This document shows positions 15,560 to 22,671 of a stretch of 29,669 nucleotides of DNA, piece after piece. The stretch is from Thiodiazotropha sp037384445 (GTDB lineage: Bacteria > Pseudomonadota > Gammaproteobacteria > Chromatiales > Chromatiaceae). The notes beneath the pieces are model-generated. The model made no database searches and was not told the DNA's origin. It worked only from the letters and a program-made list of their open reading frames with translations. The stretch's first letter is position 1; every line of letters starts with the position of its first letter. A program made the position numbers and the translations under genes. Location: the NCBI GenBank assembly GCA_037384445.1, contig JARRNY010000051.1, positions 1 to 29,669 of the forward strand, written 5' to 3'.

Positions 15560-15943
15560 ATGTCCATGCTCAACAGATTCTTCGCCACCCTGCTCTCTCT
15601 ATCTCTGCTCATGCTCCCGCTGGGTTCAGCCCAGAGCGCCATGATCGGTAACAGCCAATTGCTCGATAGTAGTGCTAACACCGACCGAAACACGCTGCTG
15701 CAGACCCTCGATCGCGACGAGATTCGTGCCCGTTTGACACAACTTGGCGTTGATCCTGAAGCGGTCAAAGTTCGTGTCTCACAGATGACACCTCAGGAAG
15801 TCGCCACGCTCAATCAGCGTATGGCAGACCTACCCGCCGGTGGTGATGCCTTAGGCGTGATTCTCGTCATTTTCGTCGTTTTCATCATCACCGATGCGCT
15901 CGGTGCCACCGACATCTTCCCGTTCGTTCATCCCGTTAGATGA
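15560..15943 (+). CDS. PA2779-like small exported membrane protein
   Basis: It is 127 residues from ATG 15560, which is preceded by AAGGAGG at seven bases, a near-perfect ribosome-binding site that decides this start over an in-frame ATG at 15482. A signal peptide covers residues 1-27 (FFATLLSLSLLMLPLGSAQSA). A helical middle (LQTLDRDEIRARLTQLGVDPEAVKVRV) follows, and a C-terminal membrane segment occupies about 97-117, ending ITDALGATDIFPFVHPVR. The LPAGGDALG... TD.FPF tail matches the PA2779 family of Pseudomonas. Function is unknown; the family occurs almost only beside the PA2778-type peptidase, as here, where the genes overlap as ATGA. A partner or substrate role for the peptidase is inferred. 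Confidence 0.82.
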   Translation: MSMLNRFFATLLSLSLLMLPLGSAQSAMIGNSQLLDSSANTDRNTLLQTLDRDEIRARLTQLGVDPEAVKVRVSQMTPQEVATLNQRMADLPAGGDALGVILVIFVVFIITDALGATDIFPFVHPVR

Positions 15944-16896
15944 GGCTGAGTTGCCAACAGAACGTCCGGCTTTGGCTGGTCGTTCTGTTGACAGTTCTGT
16001 TGCCAGGTTGTGCCAGCCTGGGTATCACTCCCCCGATCCCCCCCACGCCTGACGACATCCCACCCCAGTTCGAACTGATCGAAACCCCATTCTTTCCGCA
16101 AGAGCAAAACCACTGCGGGCCTGCTGCTCTCGCCACCCTGTTGCAACATCGACAGATCACCACCACCCCGGAATCCCTGGGCCAGCTTACCTATCTGCCG
16201 GGTCGCGAGGGGAGTCTACAGATCGAGCTGGCAGCAACCGCCAGACAGCAGGGAGTCGTGGTCTATCCACTGGATGGGACCCTGAACCATCTGCTGCGTG
16301 AAGTTGCCGCCGGCAACCCGGTCCTGATCCTGCAGAACCAAGCCTTCGGCTGGTTTCCGAGATGGCACTATGCGGTTGCCATTGGCTACGACCTGGAGCA
16401 GCAATTGCTGATACTCCGCTCCGGACGCGAACGGCGATGGATCACCGAATTCGGGACCTTCATGAACACCTGGAACCGGGCCGACAACTGGGCGATTGTC
16501 ACCCTTCCTCCCGACCTGCTACCTGCAACGGCGATCCCCGATACCTATCTGAAAGCCGCCTATGACCTGGAGCAGACAGGGCAACCTGCGGCGGCCCGTC
16601 GGGCGTACCGAACAGCGGTTGATGCCTGGCCGAAGAATCCTACCGCCTGGCTCGTGCTGGGCAACAGCGCCTACAGTGCCGGCCACTGGTCAGAGGCTAT
16701 CGAGGCGTTCCGCAGGGCAACCGAGTTGGCCCCCACCGAGTTGACCGCTTGGAATAATCTGGCTTATGCCCTGATGGCGAACGGACAGAAACGTGAAGCC
16801 CTCGAAACCCTGGAGCACGCCCTGAAGCAATCACCGGATGATGCCAATCTGCTCGATTCCCAGCGTGAAATAGAAAAACAGCTCGATACCAACTAG
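15940..16896 (+). CDS. PA2778-like lipoprotein cysteine peptidase (C39-like) with TPR repeats
   Basis: It is 318 residues. A lipoprotein signal peptide ends in the lipobox LPGC, with Cys24 as lipid anchor, so the protein is probably periplasmic and outer-membrane attached. Residues 45-190 form a C39-like papain fold: FFPQEQNHCGPAALATLL carries Cys59 and an upstream Gln, and RWHYAVAIGYD carries His143. Where many C39 peptidases have Asp-Pro, this one reads LILRSG, so the third catalytic residue is unclear. Residues 200-315 hold about three TPR-like helix pairs (AWLVLGNSAYSAGHWSEAI, AWNNLAYALMANGQKREAL). It overlaps the PA2779-like gene. Its TAG stop lies inside the left end of the inverted-repeat element at 16893. 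Confidence 0.85.
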   Translation: MRLSCQQNVRLWLVVLLTVLLPGCASLGITPPIPPTPDDIPPQFELIETPFFPQEQNHCGPAALATLLQHRQITTTPESLGQLTYLPGREGSLQIELAATARQQGVVVYPLDGTLNHLLREVAAGNPVLILQNQAFGWFPRWHYAVAIGYDLEQQLLILRSGRERRWITEFGTFMNTWNRADNWAIVTLPPDLLPATAIPDTYLKAAYDLEQTGQPAAARRAYRTAVDAWPKNPTAWLVLGNSAYSAGHWSEAIEAFRRATELAPTELTAWNNLAYALMANGQKREALETLEHALKQSPDDANLLDSQREIEKQLDTN

Positions 16897-16941
16897 TGTG
16901 GTGTCTCATATTGTTTGACGATTTATGAGATACCACACTAG
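16893..16941. mobile_element. Miniature inverted-repeat element between convergent genes
   Basis: A 49-bp palindromic element. The left end CTAGTGTGGTGTCTCATA (16893-16910) pairs with its inverse at 16924-16941 over 18 bases with one mismatch, which becomes G-U in RNA, around a 13-base loop. TAG at 16894 is the stop of the plus-strand peptidase gene, and the symmetric TAG at 16940-16938 is the stop of the minus-strand antiporter gene. The first 29 bases recur exactly at 19158. The CTAG or TA at the termini resembles target duplications of IS5- or IS630-type transposons; a MITE identity is inferred. As RNA it would form a strong hairpin and could end transcription from both sides, but no T-run follows. 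Confidence 0.6.
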
Positions 16942-18647
16942 GGCCTGGTATCGTCTTTCACCAAATCGTAGTTGTCGCTTCTGACCCCTTGTAGCAGCTG
17001 GTCGACATTGTCCCTCGGCACGTCAATCATCTGCAGGGCAATCGCCCCCAGACGGAGACTGCTCTCAAGGATTTCGGGAAAGGCATGTGTCGCACCCGCA
17101 TTAACCAGATGACCGCAAGCCTCCAGATCCCGCGCACGAGAGATGACTTGCAGGTGGGGATAGGCGTTGCGGATATGGGAAATCGCACGTAGCGCGGTGG
17201 TGCCGCTGTCGATGGTGAGAACCACCAGTGAGGCTTGGCTGATTTCAGCCGCATCGAGCAGGTCGGGATCGCTGACATCCCCGTAGTAGACAGGAAAACC
17301 ATCTTTCTTGCCTTGCGCCACCCGGTCGGGTCGAGTATCGAAAACAACGATGGGTACGCCACTGGTATGCAGCAGTACCGCCACCGTATGGCCGACCCGG
17401 CCATAGCCGCCTATCACCACCCGCTTGCCGATCTCGCCGTGATCGGCAGGATAACGCAACGATTCATTACCCTGATTTCTATCCAGCCAGGTGACCAGCA
17501 CATCACTCAGCCTGACCAGCAAGGGCGTAATCAGCATAGACACTGAAATCACGCCGACGGCCATGATGAAAGTCCTGTCGTCGATCACCTGCAGCGCCGA
17601 TGCCGCACCGAACAGCACAAAGCCGAACTCCCCGCCTTGAGCCAGATAGAAGCTGATCTTTACCGCAACACTGCGTGTAAAACCAAAGCCAAGTGCGAGC
17701 AGAAACAGTACCAGCAGCTTGATCGAGACAATGGCGACGATATGTAACAGGAAGGTCCCGCTCTCCTGCGAGAGGGAGGCAAAGTCGATCGACATACCGA
17801 CGGCAACAAAAAAGAGGCTCATCAGCAGTCCTTTGAAGGGCTCAATATAAGCCTGGATCTGCAGTCGATAGCTCGAACTTGAGAGCAACATCCCCATGAC
17901 AAAAGCACCCAGCGCCATCGACAGCCCAGCCTGGTCCATCGCCCAGGCGGCAAGGAATACCGCGAGCATGACCACCAGCAGGAACCCCTCTCGGTTTCCT
18001 TGCTTGGCCAGTTGGTTGAGCGCATATGGCAGCAGGTAGCGGCCAAAGCCCCAGACCACGACAATCATGCCGCTGACGATGAGTATCTGCTCCCACAAGG
18101 GTATCTCAGCCGACAGCCGACCGGTATCTGAAAGGATCGGCACCACCGCCAACAGCGGCACAATGGCCAGGTCCTGCATCAACAGAATGGAAAAGGCCGT
18201 CATACCGTGGCGACTGGCAATTTCGCCTCGATCCCGCAGAATCTGCAAAACAAAAGCGGTTGATGAGAGGGCAAAAGTAATACCAATCAACAACGATAGC
18301 GGCAGAGAATAGTCAAAAAACTGGATGTAAGCAGCGATCACCACGCCACTGATGACTATCTGCAATAAACCCAGACCGAAAACCTCGCGACGCATTGCCC
18401 ATAGCCGACTTGGGTTCATCTCGAGTCCGACCAGGAACAGCAGCAACACCACCCCAAGCTCGGTGAAGTGACGTACATCTTCTACATGCTGGGTGAGATA
18501 GGGACCGGGCGAGTAAGGCCCCACAACGATGCCTGCCACCAGCAGGCCCAGTACGGAGCCCAAACCCAGATGCTTGAATACCGCCACCGCCACCGACGTC
18601 ACCAACAGCAGGATCAGGGCAGAAAAGATGAAGGTATCAAGATACAT
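16938..18647 (-). CDS. Kef-type monovalent cation:proton antiporter (CPA2) with TrkA-N domain
   Basis: Inner-membrane transporter of 569 residues. Residues 1-385 contain about 12 hydrophobic helices of the Na+/H+ exchanger fold, with LGSVLGLLVAGIVVGP, GVVLLLFLVGLEMNP and ITFALSSTAFVLQILRDRGE typical of the KefB/KefC branch. After a polar linker, residues from about 408 form a Rossmann regulatory (KTN/TrkA-N) domain with the motif VVIGGYGRVG. No separate TrkA-C domain is visible. Likely potassium or sodium efflux in exchange for protons; the ion and any glutathione gating cannot be read here. No kefF/kefG-like partner is adjacent. AAAGG precedes ATG 18647. Its last codons and stop abut the inverted-repeat element. 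Confidence 0.88.
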   Translation of the reverse strand: MYLDTFIFSALILLLVTSVAVAVFKHLGLGSVLGLLVAGIVVGPYSPGPYLTQHVEDVRHFTELGVVLLLFLVGLEMNPSRLWAMRREVFGLGLLQIVISGVVIAAYIQFFDYSLPLSLLIGITFALSSTAFVLQILRDRGEIASRHGMTAFSILLMQDLAIVPLLAVVPILSDTGRLSAEIPLWEQILIVSGMIVVVWGFGRYLLPYALNQLAKQGNREGFLLVVMLAVFLAAWAMDQAGLSMALGAFVMGMLLSSSSYRLQIQAYIEPFKGLLMSLFFVAVGMSIDFASLSQESGTFLLHIVAIVSIKLLVLFLLALGFGFTRSVAVKISFYLAQGGEFGFVLFGAASALQVIDDRTFIMAVGVISVSMLITPLLVRLSDVLVTWLDRNQGNESLRYPADHGEIGKRVVIGGYGRVGHTVAVLLHTSGVPIVVFDTRPDRVAQGKKDGFPVYYGDVSDPDLLDAAEISQASLVVLTIDSGTTALRAISHIRNAYPHLQVISRARDLEACGHLVNAGATHAFPEILESSLRLGAIALQMIDVPRDNVDQLLQGVRSDNYDLVKDDTRP

Positions 18648-18785
18648 AGGCAGCCTTTTTTGTGGGAATTTGATGCTTATTGGGGACGCCGCTTCCCTGG
18701 TCCTTGCTAAAAAACAGTAACGACTCGTTGATGATTATGTCATGCCATGAAGGCGATACAACTGACTGAATGTGTGCTGTTATCA

Positions 18786-18819
18786 ACCAGGCCCTAGATA
18801 TTAATACCTAGGGTTTGGT
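18786..18819. repeat. Imperfect 34-bp palindrome upstream of the antiporter gene
   Basis: The half-site ACCAGGCCCTAG (18786-18797) faces CTAGGGTTTGGT (18808-18819) around an AT-rich centre; 14 of 17 positions pair. The same 12-mer, inverted and exact (CTAGGGCCTGGT), recurs at 16938-16949 at the far end of the antiporter gene. It lies about 140 bases upstream of the antiporter start and about 105 upstream of the HMA-like gene, so it could be an operator for either or a mobile-element trace. Confidence 0.4.
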
Positions 18820-18924
18820 CAGTATGTTGTGCAAACCCCAACTTTTCCTGGGTCATATCCCTATTGTAATGCACTGCCAGTGGACTAGGTTCAATTGAAG
18901 GCCACCATTGGAGGGAGTTTGCAG

Positions 18925-19161
18925 ATGATTCGATTCGACGCTAATGCAGTAGTCCATATCAATGAGTCTCTATCAGCAGAACAGATCCATGACATTGAAC
19001 GGGAACTGGCCGGTATCAGGGGGGTTGTCAGCGCCTGCGCTCATGTGAAAACGCCTCATCTGTTAGTCGTCGATTACGATCCCTGCGCGCTGCAGGCAAG
19101 ACAGCTGGTACAGCATTTTGAACGAAGTGGTCTGCACGCAGCACTGATCGGCGGCATCTAG
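18925..19161 (+). CDS. Small HMA-like (ferredoxin-fold) protein without CxxC
   Basis: It is 78 residues from ATG 18925, chosen for GGAGGGAG seven bases upstream; an in-frame TTG at 18895 would add ten residues. The pattern (MIRFDANAVVHI, helix LSAEQIHDIERELAGIRGVV, strand SACAHVKTPHLLVVDYDP, helix LQARQLVQHFERSG, strand LHAALIGG) matches the beta-alpha-beta-beta-alpha-beta layout of heavy-metal-associated domains. The metal-binding CxxC of that family is absent; the only cysteines are in SACAH and DPCAL. Metal binding is therefore doubtful, and a protein-interaction role is as likely. The stop codon is provided by the repeat that begins at 19158. Confidence 0.6.
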   Translation: MIRFDANAVVHINESLSAEQIHDIERELAGIRGVVSACAHVKTPHLLVVDYDPCALQARQLVQHFERSGLHAALIGGI

Positions 19162-19186
19162 TGTGGTGTCTCATATTGTTTGACGA
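19158..19186. repeat. Solo copy of the inverted-repeat element's left end
   Basis: These 29 bases are identical to 16893-16921, starting CTAGTGTGGTGTCTCATA. The right arm is missing: sequence diverges at 19187. As at the first copy, TAG (19159-19161) is the stop codon of the gene to its left. Confidence 0.7.
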
Positions 19187-19281
19187 CTATAGCGACCACC
19201 CCCTCTGAAGCGCTCTGCTTGTACAGCTTTTCGCAATGGGTGGGTTATGATGTTTACACTCCACCATGTACAAAAAAACCT

Positions 19282-19527
19282 ATGTCTAAACCCCGAAGGT
19301 TCAATATACCGCTCGAGACGCTCCTGGAAGCGAAAAAATGCACCAAGGCACACGCCTGCCTGACACATGAGAACTACCATCTGTGCGGCATCAAGATCAC
19401 CACAGAACATCACTCCCGTATGGTCTGCGGTAAGGGAAGCGACTGCCCCTACAGTACCCACCTGGGAGAGCAGATCGTCTGCACCTGCCCGGTCAGACAT
19501 GCCATCTATCGAAAATACGGTCTTTGA
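19282..19527 (+). CDS. Small cysteine-rich protein, 81 aa
   Basis: I do not recognise a named family. It is 81 residues with seven cysteines at positions 20, 26, 35, 49, 55, 67 and 69 and several histidines. The spacing CTKAHAC, CGKGSDC and CTC suggests a zinc or iron-sulfur site. It has no signal peptide and a basic N-terminus (MSKPRRF). ATG 19282 is the first in-frame ATG but has no Shine-Dalgarno sequence; the open frame extends back to a TTG at 19180 inside the repeat, so the start is uncertain. A weak terminator follows. The cysteine pattern makes a real protein likely; cofactor and function are unknown. Confidence 0.6.
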   Translation: MSKPRRFNIPLETLLEAKKCTKAHACLTHENYHLCGIKITTEHHSRMVCGKGSDCPYSTHLGEQIVCTCPVRHAIYRKYGL

Positions 19528-19555
19528 GGGGAATGGAACTTAGTTAAGCGCAAAG

Positions 19556-19578
19556 ACGACCGGCTGTGGGCGTTTTTC
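19556..19578 (+). terminator. Weak rho-independent terminator after the cysteine-rich gene
   Basis: The stem ACGACC/GGGCGT (five of six pairs, one A-G mismatch) with loop GGCTGT is followed by TTTTTCT. It begins about 30 bases after the stop at 19527. Confidence 0.4.
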
Positions 19579-19588
19579 TATTGGCTTT

Positions 19589-19650
19589 GGTGGGGCAGGG
19601 CCCCACCCTACCGCTCTGAATCCAGGTATAAGGTGGGGCCCTGCCCTACC
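19589..19650. repeat. GC-rich REP-like inverted repeat
   Basis: A 19-base arm GGTGGGGCAGGGCCCCACC (19589-19607) and its inverted copy at 19632-19650 match at 18 of 19 positions, separated by 24 bases; each arm is also nearly self-palindromic (GGTGGGG/CCCCACC). The CCCTACCG that follows both arms and the high GC recall REP/BIME-type intergenic repeats. It sits between convergent genes, the usual location for such repeats. Confidence 0.55.
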
Positions 19651-19774
19651 GATAGCAGCTTTAGTCAGTGCCATTCAGATCAGAGATTTCTGCTGTTGCG
19701 GCACGACTGGACCGCTCAATCGCTGTCACCTCAACCGTATTGAACGGCACCGTGCCACTCTCCCGCCACACGCC

Positions 19775-21145
19775 TCAGTCGGCAGCCTTTCTCAAACGTT
19801 GCCTGATCTCTGTCTTTGCCTGCTGCAGAATTGAATCCCTGTCCACCGAGTCGAGAATCTGCTCCACCACCCGTTTTGGTCCAGCACTGCCCCAGGAGCG
19901 TCCCTGGGCGAAATAGCGCTGAGCCGCCTGGCCGACAATGTAGGTGGTGTAGTAGCCCACCGCCCCTTGGGCCGCCGCTGTCACCAGAGTCGAGAGACCA
20001 GCGCTGCTCAGCTTGAGCGCGCTGGCTGCCAGATTGACCGTCCACACAGTAGCCATCAACAGCGCCATCTGGGCGCCGATGGTGCGGATCAGCTGCCCCG
20101 CCTCGCCCCGGGTCACCGACATGCCATAGACCTTCGCCAGGTGCACCACCATGGAGGCATCCATCGCCAGTGCCGCCACCAGATCGGCGACCGGTATTGG
20201 ATTGACCGCTACCGCCACCCCCTTGCCCAGGCAGTAGCCGGCGATCACTCTCTCCGCCACCTGACTTCGAATCTCGACCACACGCTGCGCCACCGAATCG
20301 CTCAGCTGCCCGGCGAAAAGATTGGCATTCAAAGCGGAGAGCGCCATGCCCTCTTTCTCAATCAGTGACCAGAGGCCTCCGCTCAGCTGCTCCACATCGG
20401 GCAGTGGCGTTCGGCGCACTTCCCGCTCATTGCCCTCTTCGTCCAGCTGCAGATAGATGCGTTCGGCCGGGCGGGCTGCCACCGGCACGATGTAGGCGTG
20501 CGACACCTTGCCGGCCAGCTTCTCCCGCAGGCTGTCCAGCAGCAGTGCCAGCTCATCTTCGGTATAACGGTCAGCCTTGTTGAGGGCGACCAGAATCGGC
20601 CGATTGCACTGAACCAGAAAGTCGATGGCATTGAACTCGCTGGCGGTCAGATCAGCGTCCACCACGAACAGGACCAGGTCGGCACGACCCGCCACCTCCC
20701 GGGCCATACGCTCCCTCTCCTCACCACTGACTTCGTTGATACCCGGGGTGTCGATCAGATAGACACCAGCCGCTTCGATCTCGCGCCAGGCGGCGATATC
20801 ACTCTGGCGGGTTTCACCGTGTAGCGGGCTGACGCTGAATCGCTCCTCGCCAAGCAGGGCGTTGAGCAGGGCCGACTTGCCGACACTGACACGGCCGAAG
20901 ACTGCGATATGCAGATGACCATGCTCCAGCTTCTCGATCATCGCCTGAACCTGGCTGAAATCGTCCTGCAGGGTTTCGCGAATCGATGCCGGCAGGCGCT
21001 CATCCTCCAACAGCTCGCGCAGATTATCCTGCGCTAACTGCAGATGGTCGCTCTGCCCCTGCGTCTGTTCGAGACTACTTTTTTGTGACGAACTCTTGCC
21101 AAGCCAGCCGGGCAAAATGTTTCGCACGGCCTTCCATATCTCCAC
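19775..21145 (-). CDS. Era-like GTPase with C-terminal DUF697-like hydrophobic region
   Basis: Predicted P-loop GTPase of 456 residues from GTG 21145. GTP-binding motifs are G1 FGRVSVGKSALLN (about residue 83), G2-region Thr in HGETRQSD, G3 LIDTPGINE and G4 ALNKADRY. The C-terminal 170 residues are rich in hydrophobic, small-residue helices (VAVAVNPIPVADLVAALAMDASMVVHLAKVYG), as in DUF697/YcjF-type proteins that associate with membranes. I chose GTG 21145 because GAGGAG lies eight bases upstream; the longer frame begins at TTG 21160, which is part of that Shine-Dalgarno region. The start lies inside the end of the upstream paralogue (71-bp overlap). The cellular role is unknown. Confidence 0.82.
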   Translation of the reverse strand: MEIWKAVRNILPGWLGKSSSQKSSLEQTQGQSDHLQLAQDNLRELLEDERLPASIRETLQDDFSQVQAMIEKLEHGHLHIAVFGRVSVGKSALLNALLGEERFSVSPLHGETRQSDIAAWREIEAAGVYLIDTPGINEVSGEERERMAREVAGRADLVLFVVDADLTASEFNAIDFLVQCNRPILVALNKADRYTEDELALLLDSLREKLAGKVSHAYIVPVAARPAERIYLQLDEEGNEREVRRTPLPDVEQLSGGLWSLIEKEGMALSALNANLFAGQLSDSVAQRVVEIRSQVAERVIAGYCLGKGVAVAVNPIPVADLVAALAMDASMVVHLAKVYGMSVTRGEAGQLIRTIGAQMALLMATVWTVNLAASALKLSSAGLSTLVTAAAQGAVGYYTTYIVGQAAQRYFAQGRSWGSAGPKRVVEQILDSVDRDSILQQAKTEIRQRLRKAAD

Positions 21146-22589
21146 CCATATACTCCTCAAAATAGTCCAATGCCTGACGGCGCTTAAGTTCGCCGTCCTC
21201 TTCCAGGGTTCTGGCCACGGCCTGGCCCAACCCCTCGAAAATCATCCCGTAAGCCACTGCGTGCAACAATCCGCCACCCACCGTGCCGATACCGGGAAAC
21301 GCCTTGAGTACATTGCCGGCCAGTGCCAGCAGCAGCGTCAGGCGCTTGCCTACCTGCTGGCTCGCCAGGCCGATAAACCGGTCGAGATCGGCCTGTTGCA
21401 TCTTGACCTCATAGAGCCGGGTCAGTTGGCGCACCATCTGAACACCGAGATAGCCTTGAATCAGCACATCAGTACCCGGACTGACTGCCGCCATGGCGCC
21501 CACCATTGCCTTACGGGCATAGTTCTTGACCATCTGTTCGGCGGCTTCCTGCCGATGTTGTTGTGTCGCCAGAGCCAGCTTTTCCCCACCCAGCCGGAGC
21601 AGACTCTGGTCCCGCTGACGATGCAAGCTGTCGCTCTCGGTAGTGAGCTTCTGCTTCAGCGCCTGCATGAGGGCTTCGATTTGCGGCGGCCTCTCGCGTA
21701 ACAGCTGACTCTCACGACCCTGTGCATCGAGGCGCGTCACCCTCTCCTGCCCCCCGGCCTGCACGGAAACGATCTCGATACCCGGCAGCTGGCTGTGAAG
21801 ACGCTGCAGAATGTCGTTCAGTTCCGCTTCGGTATAACGGTCCTGCTTGTTGAGGGCCAGCAGCATCGGTCGTTCGTAACGCGCCAGTTCCAGCGCTTCG
21901 GCATGCTGGTCGCGGGTCAGCTCACCCTCGCAGACATAGACCACTAAATCGGCCCGGCGTGCCTCCTCACGAGCCAGTTGGACCCTTTCTTCATCCAGAT
22001 CGAGGATACCGGGGGCATCGGTCAGGTAGAGATCGGTACTCTCACCATCAGCGAATAGGTAGTGCGCCACCTGTCGGGTAGTGCCGGCCCGGGGGTCGGT
22101 TTCAATCCGCGTATCACCGGTCAGCGCACGGATCAATGTGCTCTTTCCAGACGAAACACTACCGAAGAATGCCACATAAGGCAGGGCCTCGGTTTTACGC
22201 CGCTCGAGTTCGAGCAACTCACGGCGACTCTCCGAGGTATCCACCCCCTCCTCTTCGGCCGAACGTATGGCCTGCTCCAACGCTTCCGGCGCCACTGGAA
22301 CCTGGACCGTTGCATCCCCGGAATCGACAATCCGTCGTTTCGGTTTGAGCAGCCACCAAAGCACCAGTAGGGTCAACAGAAGAAAACCCGATAAAGCGGC
22401 TGCATAGAGCGTTAACAAAACCGGAGAGATCTGATCCAGCATACCCCAGATGCCTAGGGCTGACTCGGTAAGCTGTAACGCCAGTAGGAGGATCAGCAGC
22501 GCAAATATCAGAAAGACCAATGCCAGAAAAAGGCGCAGGCCTCGCTTGACAGGCTGTGGTTGCTTCAAATCGTTCATCTCCATGACCAT
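21075..22589 (-). CDS. Membrane-anchored Era-like GTPase, paralogue of the downstream gene
   Basis: About 504 residues. Two N-terminal membrane helices (about 20-42 and 57-82) form a hairpin anchor, followed by a short helical linker. The GTPase domain has G1 FFGSVSSGKSTLIR (about 143-154), G2-region RAGTTRQVAHY, G3 LTDAPGILD and G4 ALNKQDRYTEAE. The C-terminal third is hydrophobic with glycine/alanine-rich helices (NVLKAFPGIGTVGGGLLHAV). Starts at 22589, 22583 and 22577 are all ATG in frame and none has a clear ribosome-binding site. The overlap with the second GTPase implies coupled expression and probably a joint complex. Families of this kind are poorly characterised; membrane stress or remodelling roles are speculation. 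Confidence 0.82.
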   Translation of the reverse strand: MVMEMNDLKQPQPVKRGLRLFLALVFLIFALLILLLALQLTESALGIWGMLDQISPVLLTLYAAALSGFLLLTLLVLWWLLKPKRRIVDSGDATVQVPVAPEALEQAIRSAEEEGVDTSESRRELLELERRKTEALPYVAFFGSVSSGKSTLIRALTGDTRIETDPRAGTTRQVAHYLFADGESTDLYLTDAPGILDLDEERVQLAREEARRADLVVYVCEGELTRDQHAEALELARYERPMLLALNKQDRYTEAELNDILQRLHSQLPGIEIVSVQAGGQERVTRLDAQGRESQLLRERPPQIEALMQALKQKLTTESDSLHRQRDQSLLRLGGEKLALATQQHRQEAAEQMVKNYARKAMVGAMAAVSPGTDVLIQGYLGVQMVRQLTRLYEVKMQQADLDRFIGLASQQVGKRLTLLLALAGNVLKAFPGIGTVGGGLLHAVAYGMIFEGLGQAVARTLEEDGELKRRQALDYFEEYMGGDMEGRAKHFARLAWQEFVTKK

Positions 22590-22671
22590 CAAAGGCGAAT
22601 GGCAATCATACCGCCTTCACCGGCTGAGGGCACAGGGACTGATGTAGGTCAGCTTACCAATTTTCGAGTGA

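Noticed and set aside
16938..18647. Antiporter as a composite transposon cargo
   Set aside because: Only a 12-base inverted repeat flanks it and no transposase is present; kept only as a low-interest observation.
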